A DNA stretch of 64,000 nt from Streptantibioticus rubrisoli (lineage in GTDB: Bacteria > Actinomycetota > Actinomycetes > Streptomycetales > Streptomycetaceae), in assembly GCF_024436055.1 (NCBI RefSeq), contig NZ_JANFNH010000011.1, forward strand, positions 62,001 through 126,000, given 5' to 3'. Under the pieces are notes generated by a model. That model made no database searches. It was given only the letters and a program-made list of their open reading frames with translations, and was not told the origin of the DNA. Position 1 is the stretch's first letter, and the number at the start of each line of letters is the position of its first letter. Shown here in pieces: positions 8,161 through 15,327 of this stretch. The position numbers and the translations under genes are program-made.

Positions 8161-8165
8161 TCGCA

Positions 8166-8336
8166 GTGAAGCTCTTGGACTGGCGCGACCGCAAGCACTT
8201 CGACCCCACCGGCGACAAGCCTTGCGTGATCTGCACCAAGCCCACCCCGCTGCGCTCGGACAACGGCAAGCCCGTGCACAAGGTGTGCGCGGAGGACTGG
8301 CTGGACACCCACCCGCGGAAGGTGGAACAGCGATGA
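8166..8336 (+). CDS. Short AICE protein (56 aa) with Cys pairs
   Basis: The frame GTG 8166 to TGA 8336 encodes MKLLDWRDRKHFDPTGDKPC, then VICTKPTPLR and KVCAEDW. Three Cys plus His suggest a zinc site. Its stop overlaps the ATG of the methyltransferase (ATGA), so the two are translationally coupled. Function is unknown. Confidence 0.55.
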   Translation: MKLLDWRDRKHFDPTGDKPCVICTKPTPLRSDNGKPVHKVCAEDWLDTHPRKVEQR

Positions 8337-9409
8337 CCAACTCCCCGGCCTGCCGCGTGCTCGACCTGTTCGCTGGCCCCGGTGGATGGTCTCAAGGACT
8401 GCGCCGCCTGGGCATAGCCGAAGTAGGCATGGAACTCGATGCTGTAGCCTGCGCCACCCGCACCGCCGCCGGACACACCACCATCCGCGCTGACGTGGCC
8501 ACCTACCCCACCGCTCACCTGCGCGGGAAGATCTCGGGGCTGATCGCCTCCCCACCCTGCCAGACCTTCTCCGCCGCCGGACTGCGCGCTGGCGAGGATG
8601 ACACAGACCTGTGTCACCAAGCCCTCGCAGACCTGGCCGCCGGGCGCGACACCCGCGCCGCTTTGCGCACCAGGTGCGTCGATCCTCGTTCGCTCCTGGT
8701 CGTGGAGCCTTTGCGCTACGCCCTCGACCTGCGACCCGACTGGATCGCACTGGAGGAAGTCCCCTTCGTCCAACCGCTGTTCGCCCATACTGCCGTGCAC
8801 TTGCGCGCTCTCGGGTACTCCACCTGGGTCGGCGTCCTGAATGCCGCCGACTACGGAGTTCCCCAAACCCGCCGCCGTTGCCTGCTCCTGGCATCCCGCA
8901 CCGACCCGGTCACCCCGCCGCATGCCACCCACGCACGAACGGCCGAGCCTGAAACGCTGTTCGGCCCCGGTCGCCTGCCGTGGGTCACCATGGCCGAAGC
9001 CATCGGCTGCCCCACCGGCGAAGTCGTGACTCGTGGAGACCGCCACACCGGCGGCACCCGCTTCTCCACCACCGGCCCCACCTGGACTATCACCGGCTGC
9101 GCTCGCGGGTGGACCCTGCGGGTCGGCAACCGCCAACGGGCAACCCGCCGCGGCATCGACGCACCCGCGCCCACCCTGCTGTTTGGCCACGCCCTCAACG
9201 ACGTGTCCTGGTACGACGATCAGGGCACTGCGGTACGCCGCCTCTCGGTCGCCGAAGCTTCTGTTCTCCAGGGCTTCTCCGTCAGCTACCCCTGGCGCGG
9301 GTCCCGCACCAAGCAGTTCGAACAGATCGGCAACGCCGTCCCCCCACCCCTGGCCACCGCGGCCCTGTCCGCGGTACTGCCCACCACCGCCTTGGGGGTG
9401 GCTGCGTGA
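8333..9409 (+). CDS. Cytosine-5 DNA methyltransferase
   Basis: This 358-residue protein has motif I DLFAGPGGWSQGL at residues 11-23 (SAM binding), motif IV PPCQTFS with the catalytic Cys at residue 76, an EEVP version of motif VI (ENV is usual), QTRRR of motif VIII, and motif X EQIGNAVPPPLA near the end. It transfers methyl groups to C5 of cytosine in double-stranded DNA; the target sequence cannot be read. No restriction endonuclease gene is adjacent, so it looks like an orphan enzyme of the AICE, possibly shielding it from host restriction. It overlaps the rep gene by 4 bp. Confidence 0.92.
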   Translation: MTNSPACRVLDLFAGPGGWSQGLRRLGIAEVGMELDAVACATRTAAGHTTIRADVATYPTAHLRGKISGLIASPPCQTFSAAGLRAGEDDTDLCHQALADLAAGRDTRAALRTRCVDPRSLLVVEPLRYALDLRPDWIALEEVPFVQPLFAHTAVHLRALGYSTWVGVLNAADYGVPQTRRRCLLLASRTDPVTPPHATHARTAEPETLFGPGRLPWVTMAEAIGCPTGEVVTRGDRHTGGTRFSTTGPTWTITGCARGWTLRVGNRQRATRRGIDAPAPTLLFGHALNDVSWYDDQGTAVRRLSVAEASVLQGFSVSYPWRGSRTKQFEQIGNAVPPPLATAALSAVLPTTALGVAA

Positions 9410-10800
9410 CCGACGCCGCCACCCTGGCGGGCCTGGACCCGACCACCCTGCAAGATCTCTTGCGGGTGGCCGGGCAACCGGGCTTCGACCGCTGGCAAGA
9501 GCAGATCCGCCGCACCGGCGGATGCGCCGACCCGATCCACCTGGTCGGCTACACCAAGACCCTGGACCCGGCCACCGGCACGGTCCTGCACACCTACTCC
9601 ACCGACGCCGAGCCGGGCGGGCGTCTGCGGGTCGCCTGCGGCAACCGCCGTGCCTCGCGCTGCCCGTCGTGCGCGTGGACCTACGCCGGGGATGCCTATC
9701 ACCTCATCCGCGGGGGCCTGGTCGGCGACGCTGGCATGGGCGTCCCGGATCGGGTCCGCGAGCACCCGGGCGTCTTCGCCACCCTGACCGCGCCTTCGTT
9801 CGGCCCGGTCCACAACCGTTCCGACTCGGGCCGTTGCCGCTGCGGGACCGCCCACCCGCAGGGCTCTGCCGAGTTGGGCACCGCGTTGGATCCAGAGCGG
9901 TACGACTACGCGGGCGCGGTGCTGTGGAACAACCACGCCTCCGACCTGTGGCGCTACTTCACCATCTACCTGCGTCGTGAACTGGCCGTGCGCTCGGGCC
10001 TGACACAAGCTCGGTTCCGTGAGGTGTGCCGGGTCTCCTTCGGGAAGGTGGCGGAGTTCCAAAAGCGCGGGGCGGTGCACTTCCATGCCGTCATCCGGCT
10101 CGATGGTCCCGAAGGTCCGCAGGATGCCCCGCCCCACTGGGCCAGCACCGACCTGTTGGAGGATGCGATTCGGGCTGCCGCCTATCGCGTGTCGGTGCCC
10201 GTGCCCGCTAGCGGTGACTACCCTGCCCGCGTCTTGCACTGGGGCGGTCAGGTGGACGTTCAGCCCATCGCCAGTACCGCGCTGGATGGTCGGGAGGTAA
10301 CGGAACAGGCCGTGGCCTCCTACGTGGCCAAGTACGCCACCAAAGCGGCCGAGACGACCGGCACCGTAGCCCGCCGCATCGGAGAACTGGCAGAGCTGGA
10401 CAAGCTCCCCGACCTGCCCGAGCACACCCGGCGTCTGATCCAAGCGTGCTGGGAGCTGGATGAGGACTACCCGGAGCGCAAGCTGTGGGCCTGGGCACAC
10501 ATGCTCGGCTTCCGCGGCCACTTCCTCACCAAATCCCGCCGTTACTCCTCCACCTTCGGCGAACGCCGACAGGTACGCGCTGACTACCGGGCCGCACAGG
10601 AACGTCAACGCCTCGGCCTGCCTGCTCTCGACGAAAACCCGGAAGGCACCACGCTGGTCCTTGCCCACTGGACCTACGCCGGACATGGACACACCCCGGG
10701 CGAATCCTGGCTCGCCGCCACCATCGCCCGCGACATCCAAGCCAACCGTGAGATCGCCCGCGAAGCCCTGGCGGACCTGGATGACGAGGGGGAGTGGTGA
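9406..10800 (+). CDS. RepSA-type replication initiator
   Basis: This 464-residue protein has a Cys-rich N-terminal zone (CGNRRASRCPSCAW, CRCGTAHP), then the rolling-circle HUH motif HFHAVIRLDG (His225 and His227). The motif with the catalytic Tyr reads YVAKYATK (Tyr306 or Tyr310). Length and motif order match RepSA of pSAM2-type AICEs, which nicks the double-strand origin. GTG 9406 sits in the methyltransferase stop. The double-strand origin in such elements often lies in or near rep; I could not locate it. Confidence 0.88.
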   Translation: MTDAATLAGLDPTTLQDLLRVAGQPGFDRWQEQIRRTGGCADPIHLVGYTKTLDPATGTVLHTYSTDAEPGGRLRVACGNRRASRCPSCAWTYAGDAYHLIRGGLVGDAGMGVPDRVREHPGVFATLTAPSFGPVHNRSDSGRCRCGTAHPQGSAELGTALDPERYDYAGAVLWNNHASDLWRYFTIYLRRELAVRSGLTQARFREVCRVSFGKVAEFQKRGAVHFHAVIRLDGPEGPQDAPPHWASTDLLEDAIRAAAYRVSVPVPASGDYPARVLHWGGQVDVQPIASTALDGREVTEQAVASYVAKYATKAAETTGTVARRIGELAELDKLPDLPEHTRRLIQACWELDEDYPERKLWAWAHMLGFRGHFLTKSRRYSSTFGERRQVRADYRAAQERQRLGLPALDENPEGTTLVLAHWTYAGHGHTPGESWLAATIARDIQANREIAREALADLDDEGEW

Positions 10801-10802
10801 CC

Positions 10803-11012
10803 ATGGCTGACCGACTCCTGGAGGTTACGGAGGTGGCCGAACGGCTGGGCACAGGCGTGCGCTTCCCTCGGAGGCTGATCGAGGAACGCCGGATTGCCTT
10901 CGTCAAGGTGGGCCGACATGTTCGCATCCGCGAAAGCGTTGTTGAGGCGTACATCGAAGCCAACACCGTATGCCCTGTCACCACGGTCCAGCGCCTGAAG
11001 GCGGTGGCCTGA
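10803..11012 (+). CDS. xis: Excisionase (Xis)
   Basis: This 69-residue winged-helix protein of the MerR/excisionase type reads LLEVTEVAERLGTGVRFPRR, then FVKVGRHVRIRESVVEAYIE. It binds att-site arms and steers the integrase toward excision. GTG 10797 is an alternative start. The stop overlaps the integrase ATG by one base (TGATG), the usual xis-int arrangement in AICEs. Confidence 0.88.
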   Translation: MADRLLEVTEVAERLGTGVRFPRRLIEERRIAFVKVGRHVRIRESVVEAYIEANTVCPVTTVQRLKAVA

Positions 11013-12190
11013 TGGCTGGCAAGCGCAAGTCCCGCCGCTCGTTCGGCCGCGTCCGCAAGCTCCCGTCCGGCCGCTTCCAAGCCAGGTACCCGGGGCCTGA
11101 TGGTGTGCTCCGACCAGCGGACCGAACGTTCGCAACATCAACGGACGCCGACCGGTGGCTCATGCGGAAGCGCATCGAGATCGAAGAGGGCCGCTGGCTT
11201 GATCCGGCTGAGGGGCAAACGACGGTACGGGACTGGGCCGCCCGCTGGCTCGCTGCCGTCTCGCCTCAGCTCAAGCACAAGACCCAAGCGTCGTACCGGT
11301 CCCTGATCAACTCGCTGATCAATCCGGCGATGGGAGATCGTGAGCTGTCGAGTCTCCGCCCGATCACGATCGCTGAGTGGGTCGGCGGGATGAAGACCAA
11401 GGGCCTCAGCGCTTCGCGCATCCGGCAGGCGTATCGCGTCCTGTCACAGATCATGCGGTCGGCTGTCGACAACGACATGATCTCGCAGACGCCTTGCCGG
11501 GGCGTGAAGCTGCCTCGAATGCCGCAGACCGAGCCGCACATCCTCACCCCGCTCGAAGCGTCCCGGATCGTGCGGAGCGCCGAGAGGCCGCATGACCTGT
11601 TGATCGCAGTCCTGGCGTACGCGGGCCTGCGGGTCGGCGAGGCGTTCGCCTTGCGCCGTGCGGACATCGACGTCTCCGGCGGCTTCGTCCTCGTGGACGA
11701 GAACCTTGCCGAAGCGAACGGCGCCTTGGTCTTCGACACACCCAAGTCACACCAGAAGAGGATCGTTCGCGTTGGCCCGTCTCTCGCGAAGCGGCTCGGG
11801 AAGCATCTGGAGACCCTGCCGGGTGGGGATGACGCGCTCCTGTTCACGACGCCCGGAGGGAAGCCGCTGCGCTACAACCAGTGGCGCAAGGCGTACTTCG
11901 ACCCCGCCGTATCGGCGGCCGGGCTGACGGACGTGACTCCGCACGATCTCCGCGCCTCGCACGGGACATGGGTCGCTGACCGGTATGGCGTGATGACCGC
12001 TGCTCACCGGCTTGGCCATGCGAACGCGAGCGTCACGACTCGGCACTACGCCCGGCCGGTGGCTGGTCGTGATGACCAGGTGGCCGAGGCGGCTGACTCC
12101 TGGCTCAGCGGACACGACCATGAGCCTGGGGCACGTAGCGGGCATGACGACGATGACGATGGCTCCTCCGGGGTGCTTGCGCCCCTCTGA
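11012..12190 (+). CDS. int: Tyrosine recombinase / integrase
   Basis: This 392-residue site-specific recombinase has an N-terminal arm-binding domain, a SAM-like core-binding domain (~75-160) and a catalytic domain. All key residues are present: Arg207 in AGLRVGEAF, His311 and Arg314 in PHDLRASHG, His336 in RLGHANAS, and Tyr346 in TRHYARP. It ends 40 bp before the right att copy, as expected for an enzyme acting there. It probably recombines within the 57-bp tRNA-Ser segment. It is intact, so the element may still be mobile. Confidence 0.93.
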   Translation: MAGKRKSRRSFGRVRKLPSGRFQARYPGPDGVLRPADRTFATSTDADRWLMRKRIEIEEGRWLDPAEGQTTVRDWAARWLAAVSPQLKHKTQASYRSLINSLINPAMGDRELSSLRPITIAEWVGGMKTKGLSASRIRQAYRVLSQIMRSAVDNDMISQTPCRGVKLPRMPQTEPHILTPLEASRIVRSAERPHDLLIAVLAYAGLRVGEAFALRRADIDVSGGFVLVDENLAEANGALVFDTPKSHQKRIVRVGPSLAKRLGKHLETLPGGDDALLFTTPGGKPLRYNQWRKAYFDPAVSAAGLTDVTPHDLRASHGTWVADRYGVMTAAHRLGHANASVTTRHYARPVAGRDDQVAEAADSWLSGHDHEPGARSGHDDDDDGSSGVLAPL

Positions 12191-12229
12191 CCTGCGGTGG
12201 AGCGCTCGGCCCGCGTGATCCTCAAAAGG

Positions 12230-12286
12230 TCTTGAAAACCGTCGTGGCAGCGATGTCACCGTGGGTTCAAATCCCACACTCTCCGC
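12230..12286 (+). repeat. attR: Right att site (3' part of tRNA-Ser(TGA))
   Basis: This is the perfect 57-bp copy of 1435-1491. The bases just upstream (aaaagg) do not form a proper anticodon stem, and the 5' half belongs to the integrase flank, so no functional tRNA is made here. It marks the boundary with the chromosome. Confidence 0.88.
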
Positions 12287-12305
12287 GCAGCTAGAAAAGG
12301 CGCGG

Positions 12306-12344
12306 GTCGGAGCGGGTTCCGGGTCATCCGGAGCCCGCTCCGAC
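12306..12344 (+). terminator. Hairpin terminator after the tRNA repeat
   Basis: A perfect 11-bp stem (GTCGGAGCGGG with CCCGCTCCGAC) encloses a short loop 20 bp after the tRNA-Ser fragment. It is the probable original terminator of the tRNA-Ser gene now displaced by the AICE. Confidence 0.65.
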
Positions 12345-12536
12345 CGCGTTGCCTGTCTCACCCCGTGCCCCTGCATCCCATTGTTGACCAGCGTGTGCGG
12401 CCAACCTGCTGCCAGGGTCGTATGACTTGCCGTTGTCCATCCAACCGGTGCCCACTTTCGGGCGGCTCTTGTTCAGGATGAGTTCGCCCCAGCCGGTCGC
12501 GGGCAACTCGCAGGCCCGCTCGGTGAGTTGCGCCAC
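12324..12536 (-). CDS. Doubtful small ORF
   Basis: A 70-residue frame from GTG 12536 has coding-like third positions in its first 40 codons (MAQLTERACELPATGWGELI), then runs into the terminator hairpin. No relative is recognised. It may be the relic of a gene cut by an old integration event. Confidence 0.2.
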   Translation of the reverse strand: MAQLTERACELPATGWGELILNKSRPKVGTGWMDNGKSYDPGSRLAAHAGQQWDAGARGETGNAVGAGSG

Positions 12537-12638
12537 TCCCCCTGCCGGGCGCCCCGCGCAGGCGAGGTGATCCGTACGTCGACGACCCGCAGCCCGGAGC
12601 CCGCGACGCCGTTCAGGCGCGTATGGCCAGCACGGTAG

Positions 12639-13154
12639 TCAGCTCCCGGTCGGTAGTACCGAGGAGTGGTGGTTGATGATGAGCCACCGGCCGCCACGAA
12701 GCGCGTAGACGAAGGTGTAGCGGGCGTCGACCTTGGACTTGGTGCCGTTCGCCTTGGTGAGCGTGAACTGGTAGAGGCCGGTGTCGACGGCCGCGGTGGG
12801 GCCGAGGATGTTGATAACCCGCCTCTGGATCCTGCCGACAGGCTTGCTTTCGAGGAAATGCCTGAAGTAGTCGACGATCTCGGCTCGGTTGGTGCGGATT
12901 CGGTCCGAGACTGTTGGCAGCAGCACGGCGTCGGGCGCGTAGAGGTCCGCGACGCGGCTCGGGTCACCGGTGGCGAGTGCCGCGTTCCACTGGTCGAACA
13001 ACGCCGCGATCTGTCCGCGTGAGGGCAGTTGGGTTGTGGCCGTCTGTGTGGCGCGGGGCTGGGCACGGATCGCGGTCGCGCAGGTGGGTCCCGCACCGGT
13101 GAGGAGTACGGCGGTGGCGGCAGCAGCGACCCCGGTGGTGTACATGCGCCTCAT
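12639..13154 (-). CDS. Secreted NTF2-like (CaMKII association / SgcJ-type) protein
   Basis: This 171-residue protein has a signal peptide at residues ~1-30 (MRRMYTTGVAAAATAVLLTG). It is followed by a cone-shaped NTF2-like domain: IAALFDQWNAALATGDPSRV, YAPDAVLLPTVSD, YFRHFLESKP, and a final YTFVYALRGGRWLIINHHSS. This matches the CaMKII association-domain/SgcJ-EcaC group (SnoaL-like fold); many have no proven activity. ATG 13154 follows GGGAGGT, so the upstream frame is not used. It stands alone. Confidence 0.75.
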   Translation of the reverse strand: MRRMYTTGVAAAATAVLLTGAGPTCATAIRAQPRATQTATTQLPSRGQIAALFDQWNAALATGDPSRVADLYAPDAVLLPTVSDRIRTNRAEIVDYFRHFLESKPVGRIQRRVINILGPTAAVDTGLYQFTLTKANGTKSKVDARYTFVYALRGGRWLIINHHSSVLPTGS

Positions 13155-13535
13155 GACGTACCTCCCGCGTTCTCCGGGTTTGCGCGTCTGTAACACCAGC
13201 CTCTCCCATCACGCACGATTCAGCACGCCCAGAGCTGCGAAGGCACGTATGACGGGCTCAGAGCCGGGGCCAGCCGATGGCGGCCCTTCGCTCCAGGTGG
13301 GGCTCCGCGTCTTCCCCCGGCGGTATGGAGCAGGCGGCCGTCCTCGGCGCCGGGTCGTGTGTCGAACCCGATGTTCATCGAGGTTTATCGAGAGGCCGTC
13401 ACGCGTGCGAGGTAAATGGAGCGCTCGGCGCGGTAGTTGGGCGTGCCCATGGGCAAGTCTGGATTCGCGGCGCCGCAGAGCTGGCGGAGCGGTTGGCCGG
13501 CCGTCCGCCCACACCGGTTCCTGGAGGGAATTGAA
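13155..13535. other. Intergenic, no gene seen
   Basis: This 381-bp gap lies between divergent genes. It should hold the promoters of the NTF2-like gene and of the small secreted protein. Frames lack coding bias and no clear operator was seen. Confidence 0.4.
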
Positions 13536-13793
13536 ATGAGCAAGATCCGTACCGCCCGTGTCCTGGCCGCGTTCGCCGCGCTGCCGCTCACCGCGGTTCT
13601 GTTCGCGGGCACCGCGTCGGCGGACAACGGTTCCTTCGCGAACGACCACTCGCAGTCGAGCGTCAACAGTACGGGGCAGGTGTCCTCGGGTGCGGGCGCC
13701 ACCAACCAGAGCAACACCGCCAGTGCGAACGGCTCCGGTGACACCCGTATCGAGCAGCGGAATGTGCGGGTGGTCTTCTGCAGGGGCTGGTGA
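13536..13793 (+). CDS. Small secreted protein
   Basis: This 85-residue protein starts at ATG 13536 after GGAGGGA. It has a Sec signal peptide (residues 1-29, ending GTASA), and a mature part of about 55 residues rich in Asn, Ser and Gly (SSVNSTGQVSSGAGATNQSN), ending in a short Arg/Cys tail. Composition resembles small extracytoplasmic Streptomyces proteins distantly reminiscent of chaplins, but no chaplin motif is present. Function is unknown. Confidence 0.7.
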   Translation: MSKIRTARVLAAFAALPLTAVLFAGTASADNGSFANDHSQSSVNSTGQVSSGAGATNQSNTASANGSGDTRIEQRNVRVVFCRGW

Positions 13794-13869
13794 ACACGGC
13801 GCGAGGGCCCGGCGCGCTGCCATAGGGGGCGTCGACGCGGGTTCCGCGCGGCAGGTGGGTGAGGTGGCT

Positions 13870-13907
13870 GTGCGACGGCGTGATCAATGCCGTCGCACGG
13901 CTTTTTT
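13870..13907 (+). terminator. Strong rho-independent terminator
   Basis: A 10-bp perfect stem (GTGCGACGGC / GCCGTCGCAC) is followed by GG and C then a T tract (cttttttgg). It ends the transcript of the small secreted protein. Confidence 0.85.
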
Positions 13908-13937
13908 GGTTCTTTGGCGCTGTTCCAGACGTCCCGC

Positions 13938-13960
13938 GTTGTCCACAGGGTGTGGACAAC
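13938..13960. promoter_or_regulatory. Pair of head-to-head DnaA-box-like sequences
   Basis: The palindrome gttgtccaca-ggg-tgtggacaac contains TTGTCCACA (13939-13947) and its reverse complement (13951-13959). Each matches the DnaA box consensus favoured in Streptomyces. It sits between a terminator and the ChsH2-like gene, away from any origin gene. It may titrate DnaA, regulate the promoter, or be an unrelated operator. Confidence 0.55.
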
Positions 13961-13989
13961 GCTCCCGCGTCTTGACGCCCTGGGATTAA

Positions 13990-14004
13990 CTGACGGACAG
14001 TCAG
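13990..14004. promoter_or_regulatory. Operator-like palindrome before the ChsH2-like gene
   Basis: CTGAC-N5-GTCAG ends 3 bp before ATG 14008, where a ribosome site would be expected. No Shine-Dalgarno is visible, so the mRNA may be leaderless, with the palindrome covering the transcription start. A TetR-type repressor is the usual reader of such sites. The same pattern occurs at 41020-41034. Confidence 0.5.
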
Positions 14005-14007
14005 AAG

Positions 14008-14904
14008 ATGTCGGATGCGGAGTTCCAAGAGCGGATCAAGGCGTACGAGGGACGGTCGGCCGTCGTCGGCGGGGTGGGCCGGGACCCCGTCAACTCCCCC
14101 ATGATCCGGCACTGGTGTGAGGCGCTGGGCCACCCCGTACCCGTCGACGGCACCGCGCCCGCCACCATGTTGCAGGTGTGGACCATGGCCGGACTCTCCG
14201 GCCACGGCGACCGGTCCGGGCCGTACGACGAACTGCTGGGGATCCTCGACGCCGCCGGGTTCACCGCTGTCGTCGCCACCGACTGTGAGCAGGAGTACCT
14301 GCGCCCGCTGCGTCCCGGCGACCGGATCGCCTTCGACGCCGTCATCGAGTCGGTCTCCCCGCGCAAGACCACCAAACTCGGCACCGGCTACTTCATCACC
14401 ACCAGGATGGATCTGCGCCGCGGAACCGAACCCGTCGGCAGCCACCGTTTCCGGATCCTCAAGTACGCGCCCGCGCCGCCGCAGAAGCCGCAGAAGACGG
14501 CCGCCAAACGGCCCCGCCCGGTCATCAACCGCGACAACTCCGGTTTCTGGGAGGGCGTTTCACGGCACGAACTGCTCATACAGCGCTGCACGGACTGCGC
14601 TACACCGCGCTTTCCCTGGCTGCCGGGCTGCGACCGGTGCGGTGGGCAGGGGTGGGACACCGTCAGGGCGAGCGGTTCCGGCACGGTCTACTCGTACGTC
14701 GTCATGCACCACCCCCCGTTCCCGGCCTTCGCTCCGCCGTACGCGGTGGCGCTGGTGGAACTGGCCGAAGGGGTGCGGATGGTGGCCAACGTGAGCGGTG
14801 TCCCGTACGACAAGGTGCGCATCGGCATGGCAGTGGAGCTTGAATTCACCGAGGTCGAACCAGGGTTGACGCTTCCGGTGTTCCGGGCGAAGGAGGAGGT
14901 TTAG
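14008..14904 (+). CDS. MaoC-like / DUF35 OB-fold fusion (ChsH2-like)
   Basis: This 298-residue protein has an N-terminal FAS1-type MaoC-like hydratase half (~1-155), a Pro/Lys linker, then a DUF35 part with a rubredoxin-like zinc site (CTDC at ~193-196, CDRC at ~207-210) and an OB fold (YSYVVMHHPPFPAFAPPYAV). The architecture matches ChsH2 of actinobacterial steroid degradation, whose MaoC half pairs with ChsH1 to hydrate a short-side-chain enoyl-CoA and whose DUF35 half docks Ltp2. The next two genes supply exactly those partners. The natural substrate here is inferred, not proven. Confidence 0.85.
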   Translation: MSDAEFQERIKAYEGRSAVVGGVGRDPVNSPMIRHWCEALGHPVPVDGTAPATMLQVWTMAGLSGHGDRSGPYDELLGILDAAGFTAVVATDCEQEYLRPLRPGDRIAFDAVIESVSPRKTTKLGTGYFITTRMDLRRGTEPVGSHRFRILKYAPAPPQKPQKTAAKRPRPVINRDNSGFWEGVSRHELLIQRCTDCATPRFPWLPGCDRCGGQGWDTVRASGSGTVYSYVVMHHPPFPAFAPPYAVALVELAEGVRMVANVSGVPYDKVRIGMAVELEFTEVEPGLTLPVFRAKEEV

Positions 14905-15327
14905 ATGCGTACCGGTGACGAACTGGCGCCGCTGCGCATACCGATCACCCGGACGTTGATCGTCGCCGGTGCCATCGCCACCCGTGACTACCAGGACGTG
15001 CACCACGACGCCGAGGCCGCCCGCGCCAAGGGCTCCCCCGACATCTTCATGAACATCCTCACCACCAACGGCCTGGTCGGCCGCTACGTCACCGAACACC
15101 TCGGACCGGCCGCCGAACTGCGCGAGGTAGCCATCCGCCTGGGCGCGCCCAACTACCCGGGCGACGAGATGGAGTTGACCGGACGCGTCACCTCCGTCGA
15201 GGCCGACGCCGACGGCGAGACCGCCGTCATCGAGGTGGTCGGCGCCAACGCGCTCGGCCAGCACGTCACCGGACGGGTCACCGTCCGACTGCCACGGGGA
15301 GGCGGCCATGAGCCTGCACGGCCCTGA
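14905..15327 (+). CDS. MaoC-family dehydratase subunit (ChsH1-like)
   Basis: This 140-residue single hotdog domain starts directly after the ChsH2-like stop (GGAGGTTTAG ATG). The hydratase motif is RDYQDVHHD, with Asp31 and His33/34 as candidate catalytic residues, followed by GSPDIFMNILTTNGLV. In known systems ChsH1 supplies the active site in a heteromer with ChsH2. Its stop lies 20 bp inside the ltp2-like gene, so the three genes are one translation-coupled operon. Confidence 0.85.
   Translation: MRTGDELAPLRIPITRTLIVAGAIATRDYQDVHHDAEAARAKGSPDIFMNILTTNGLVGRYVTEHLGPAAELREVAIRLGAPNYPGDEMELTGRVTSVEADADGETAVIEVVGANALGQHVTGRVTVRLPRGGGHEPARP

Larger units (their letters stand above)
1435..12286. 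mobile_element. AICE integrated at tRNA-Ser(TGA)
   Basis: A nearly 11-kb segment lies between perfect tRNA-derived repeats. It holds a complete AICE gene set: regulator (GntR), transfer (TraB and small spread proteins), replication (RepSA), and recombination (Xis, Int). All ORFs from 3834 to 12190 point the same way with frequent 1-4 bp overlaps. There is no antibiotic or metabolic cargo; the methyltransferase and HAD enzyme are the only accessory genes. All required genes appear intact, so excision and self-transfer are plausible. Confidence 0.88.

Noticed and set aside
12230-12286. Possible functional tRNA-Ser(TGA)
   Set aside because: Anticodon loop, variable and T arms are present, but the acceptor 5' strand and D arm are missing; so it is an att copy.
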